Positions 61,997 to 64,000 of a stretch of DNA of 64,000 nt are shown here, piece by piece. Under the pieces are notes generated by a model. The model ran no database searches, was not told where the DNA came from, and saw only the letters and a list, made by a program, of their open reading frames with translations. A program made the translations under genes and the position numbers. Position 1 is the first letter of the stretch. Each line of letters opens with the position of its first letter. Source of the DNA: Cognataquiflexum rubidum (GTDB taxonomy: Bacteria > Bacteroidota > Bacteroidia > Cytophagales > Cyclobacteriaceae); contig NZ_JAKZAL010000021.1 of assembly GCF_022538115.1 (NCBI RefSeq), positions 1-64,000 of the forward strand. Direction: 5' to 3'.

Positions 61997-62924
61997 GGAA
62001 GGTAATTACCTTTTTGATGGAGTAGGGCTTTTTTTGCTGGGATTCATAATACACCCTCATCATCAATTCCGCTATAATCCCAAATGTCAGAAACTGAATA
62101 CCTGCCAAAATGAGCGTAATACCCAATAAGATCAAGGGACGGCCCCAGATATCCTCCCCCATTATTTTTACAATCAATAGATAAAAGCTGATCAAAAACC
62201 CTCCTGCAAAACACAACAAACCCAGCGGTCCAAAAAAGTGAATAGGCCTTTTAAAGTATTTATTAAAAAATGCCATCAAAATCAAATCACTCATCACCTT
62301 GATGGTACGGCCTAGCCCATATTTGGATTGTCCATATAACCTTGGATGATGCTTTACATCTACTTCAGTAATACGCCCACCTTCCAATACTGCAAGTATT
62401 GGAATGAAGCGGTGTAATTCACCATACAGCCCTAAATTTTTGGCGATAGAAGCATTGAAGACCTTTAAAGTACACCCATAATCCCGTAAAGTAATTCCGG
62501 TAAGATTTCGTATAAGTTTGTTGGCAATTTTGCTTGGAAATTTTCTTAGCAAAGCTCCGTCTTGCCTGTTTTTTCTGATCCCTGCGACCATATCCCATTC
62601 TTCTTCTTTCAATTTTTTGAGCATTTGGGGGATATCGGTAGGATCATTTTGTAAATCACCATCCATTGTAACTATATAATCGCTTGAGGCCGCTTGCATA
62701 CCGGCTGCCATGGCCGCAGTTTGCCCAAAGTTCCTTGTAAAAACAATCAATTTTACCCGAGGATTTTTCAACTCCTCTATTTTCTTGATCGTTGAGTCGG
62801 TAGATCCGTCATCCACCAAAATAATCTCATACACATACTCAGTAAGAGCAGCATCTATCTGCCGGAGTAAGGGATGTATATTATCCTCCTCATTAAAAAC
62901 AGTGATCACCAAAGAAAAATCCAT
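61914..62924 (-). CDS. Family 2 glycosyltransferase (polyprenyl-phosphate sugar transferase type)
   Basis: 336 residues. GT-A domain with VDDGSTDST (38-46) and MDGDLQNDP (87-95), GCTLKVF, then two C-terminal membrane helices (about 228-260 and 266-296). Like ArnC or DPM-type enzymes it would move a sugar from a nucleotide to undecaprenyl phosphate, supplying a donor for the divergent GT39 protein. The last 30 residues after KKPYSIKKV extend beyond the usual end and lie antisense to the LAB_N gene. Confidence 0.9.
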   Translation of the reverse strand: MDFSLVITVFNEEDNIHPLLRQIDAALTEYVYEIILVDDGSTDSTIKKIEELKNPRVKLIVFTRNFGQTAAMAAGMQAASSDYIVTMDGDLQNDPTDIPQMLKKLKEEEWDMVAGIRKNRQDGALLRKFPSKIANKLIRNLTGITLRDYGCTLKVFNASIAKNLGLYGELHRFIPILAVLEGGRITEVDVKHHPRLYGQSKYGLGRTIKVMSDLILMAFFNKYFKRPIHFFGPLGLLCFAGGFLISFYLLIVKIMGEDIWGRPLILLGITLILAGIQFLTFGIIAELMMRVYYESQQKKPYSIKKVITFLKPALVPSSVADKHPEHRPLVPLFEPK

Positions 62925-63036
62925 TCTTAAATATCAGAATCAAGTATTGTCCAATTATTAATACAGAATTGTATTAATATTAAATATTTCATGTTGGCGT
63001 AATATTCAATAGACATTGCAACAGTAGATTGCGTTT

Positions 63037-64000
63037 ATGATGTCGAATTCGATCAGGCCCTATTTTATACTGTCCCTTTTAGGTCTTGTTTTATTTTTCT
63101 TTCAGCTCGACAGCACCAATTTGTACATCCTTGATGAAGTAAAAAATTCAACTTGTGCCTTAGAAATGAAGGAACGAGGAGATTGGATCGTTCCCACTTT
63201 CAACAATGAACTGCGTACGGATAAACCGGTATTGCATTACTATTTCATGCAACTGGGCTATTTACTTTTTGGAGCCAATGCTTTTGGAGCAAGATTTTTT
63301 TCCGCGTTTTTTGGCTTGGCCTTAGTACTCCTGTCATTTTATTTTACATCTAGAATTTTGGGTAAAAAGACAGCTTGGTATCAATCCATTATATTACTCG
63401 GGTCCTTGCAATTCAATATTCAATTCAGATTGGCAGTCCCCGATCCTTACCTGATCGTTTGGCTATACCTGACCTTTGTTTTTTTATATTTTGCCATAGA
63501 AGAGCAAAAAGGGGCGATGCTTGCTTTTGTTTTTGCAGCTTTAGGATTTTTGACCAAGGGATTGATAGCAATCGTATTTCCCGGATTGGTCGTGTTGATT
63601 TATCTTATCTGGACAAAGAAATTCACTCTTTCGGTATTGAAGTCTCTCCGCATTCCTGAAGGTATTTTAATTTTTCTCCTCATCAGCTTGCCGTGGTACA
63701 TGGCAGTGGGGATCCAAACAAAAGGAGAATGGCTCTCAGGTTTTTTCTTAAAACATAACCTCGCCAGGTATACTGATACAATGGAAGGGCATTCCGGTTT
63801 TTTCCTTTTACCCTTTTTGCTGCTATTCATTGCTTTATTACCGTTTTCAGTTTTCTCTTTCCCTGCAATTAAAAAGGTCCTAAAAACAGAGGCAACTCCA
63901 TTTATCAAATTTGCATTTATTATTGTGGTCGTCGTCGGCGTGTTTTTTTCATTTAGCAAAACCATGTTACCTTCTTACATAGGTCCGGCAATCCCCTTCT
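63037..64000 (+). CDS. GT39/ArnT-like membrane glycosyltransferase, 5' part
   Basis: 321 residues visible; runs off the right edge. N-terminal helix, then LYILDEVKNSTCALEMKERGDW (partial) with the catalytic acidic residues, VPTFNNELRTDKPVLHYYFMQ (partial) and repeated membrane helices, the pattern of protein O-mannosyltransferase/ArnT enzymes that use lipid-linked sugars. Probably modifies lipid A or other envelope targets with the product of the adjacent GT2. Start at ATG 63037, with a second ATG three bases later. Confidence 0.88.
   Translation, partial: MMSNSIRPYFILSLLGLVLFFFQLDSTNLYILDEVKNSTCALEMKERGDWIVPTFNNELRTDKPVLHYYFMQLGYLLFGANAFGARFFSAFFGLALVLLSFYFTSRILGKKTAWYQSIILLGSLQFNIQFRLAVPDPYLIVWLYLTFVFLYFAIEEQKGAMLAFVFAALGFLTKGLIAIVFPGLVVLIYLIWTKKFTLSVLKSLRIPEGILIFLLISLPWYMAVGIQTKGEWLSGFFLKHNLARYTDTMEGHSGFFLLPFLLLFIALLPFSVFSFPAIKKVLKTEATPFIKFAFIIVVVVGVFFSFSKTMLPSYIGPAIPF

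Overview
The window looks like a chromosomal segment of a Bacteroidota member, most likely Cytophagales close to Cyclobacteriaceae. The support is: promoters of the TAnnTTTG (-7) / TTG (-33) type in front of many genes (for example 4317-4346, 24325-24354, 51407-51436); no Shine-Dalgarno motifs; a type IX secretion gene (PorT-like) and a type IX-sorted cargo protein; an Oar-like TonB receptor; and lineage-typical conserved proteins (DUF5606-, DUF6787- and DUF6952-like, CreD). No rRNA, tRNA, CRISPR array, prophage or complete transposon was seen.

Layout. 0-9.5 kb: tail of a nucleotidyltransferase, a TlpA-like thioredoxin protein, DoxX, RecF, PDH E1-alpha, a TPR membrane protein, RibH, an aspartate kinase and an M14 carboxypeptidase. 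9.6-15.6 kb: a leftward PhyH/sugar-isomerase group, an MsbA-type ABC exporter and a bestrophin. 15.6-17.7 kb: an accessory patch with a PIN-type toxin-antitoxin pair and an AT-rich gene packaged like an integron gene cassette. 17.7-24 kb: epimerase, ThuA, VanX-like dipeptidase, SDR, PorT-like barrel, UbiE and EngB. 24-42.5 kb: mostly core genes (DUF5606, FBPase, second aspartate kinase, fructosamine kinase, LMW phosphatase, CreD with its regulator, WaaA, RsgA, PyrR-like PRTase, PanB, an orphan histidine kinase, a T9SS cargo protein and MurF).

42.5-47.8 kb is a rearranged accessory island directly behind murF. It holds a cassette-like lipoprotein gene, a GNAT acetyltransferase, degraded and intact toxin-antitoxin modules, extra copies of the murF 3' end, a stray copy of the GNAT 3' end, and an apparently intact subclass B1 metallo-beta-lactamase. 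47.8-53.3 kb is a phosphate block: pstSCAB on the minus strand, a divergent PhoD-like phosphatase lipoprotein, and a Crp/Fnr regulator. 53.4-64 kb: the Oar-like TonB receptor, hypothetical proteins, a peroxiredoxin/thioredoxin/DUF6952 operon, a fasciclin protein, and a lipid-glycosylation group (LAB_N protein, GT2, GT39) that runs off the right edge.

Most notable signals: (1) integron-like cassettes with paired core sites and GCAAAACGTT ends but no integrase in the window; (2) a near-identical 22-bp operator in front of both halves of the creD locus; (3) many intergenic tracts built of degenerate 7-bp units, one with 12 consecutive G-phased heptads just upstream of thuA; (4) the metallo-beta-lactamase with an unusual residue at a substrate-contact position, inside a region of duplicated gene ends; (5) a matching 20-bp motif on both sides of the pst/phoD divergence; (6) a promoter-terminator pair at 58.75-58.82 kb with no gene, a possible very small RNA.
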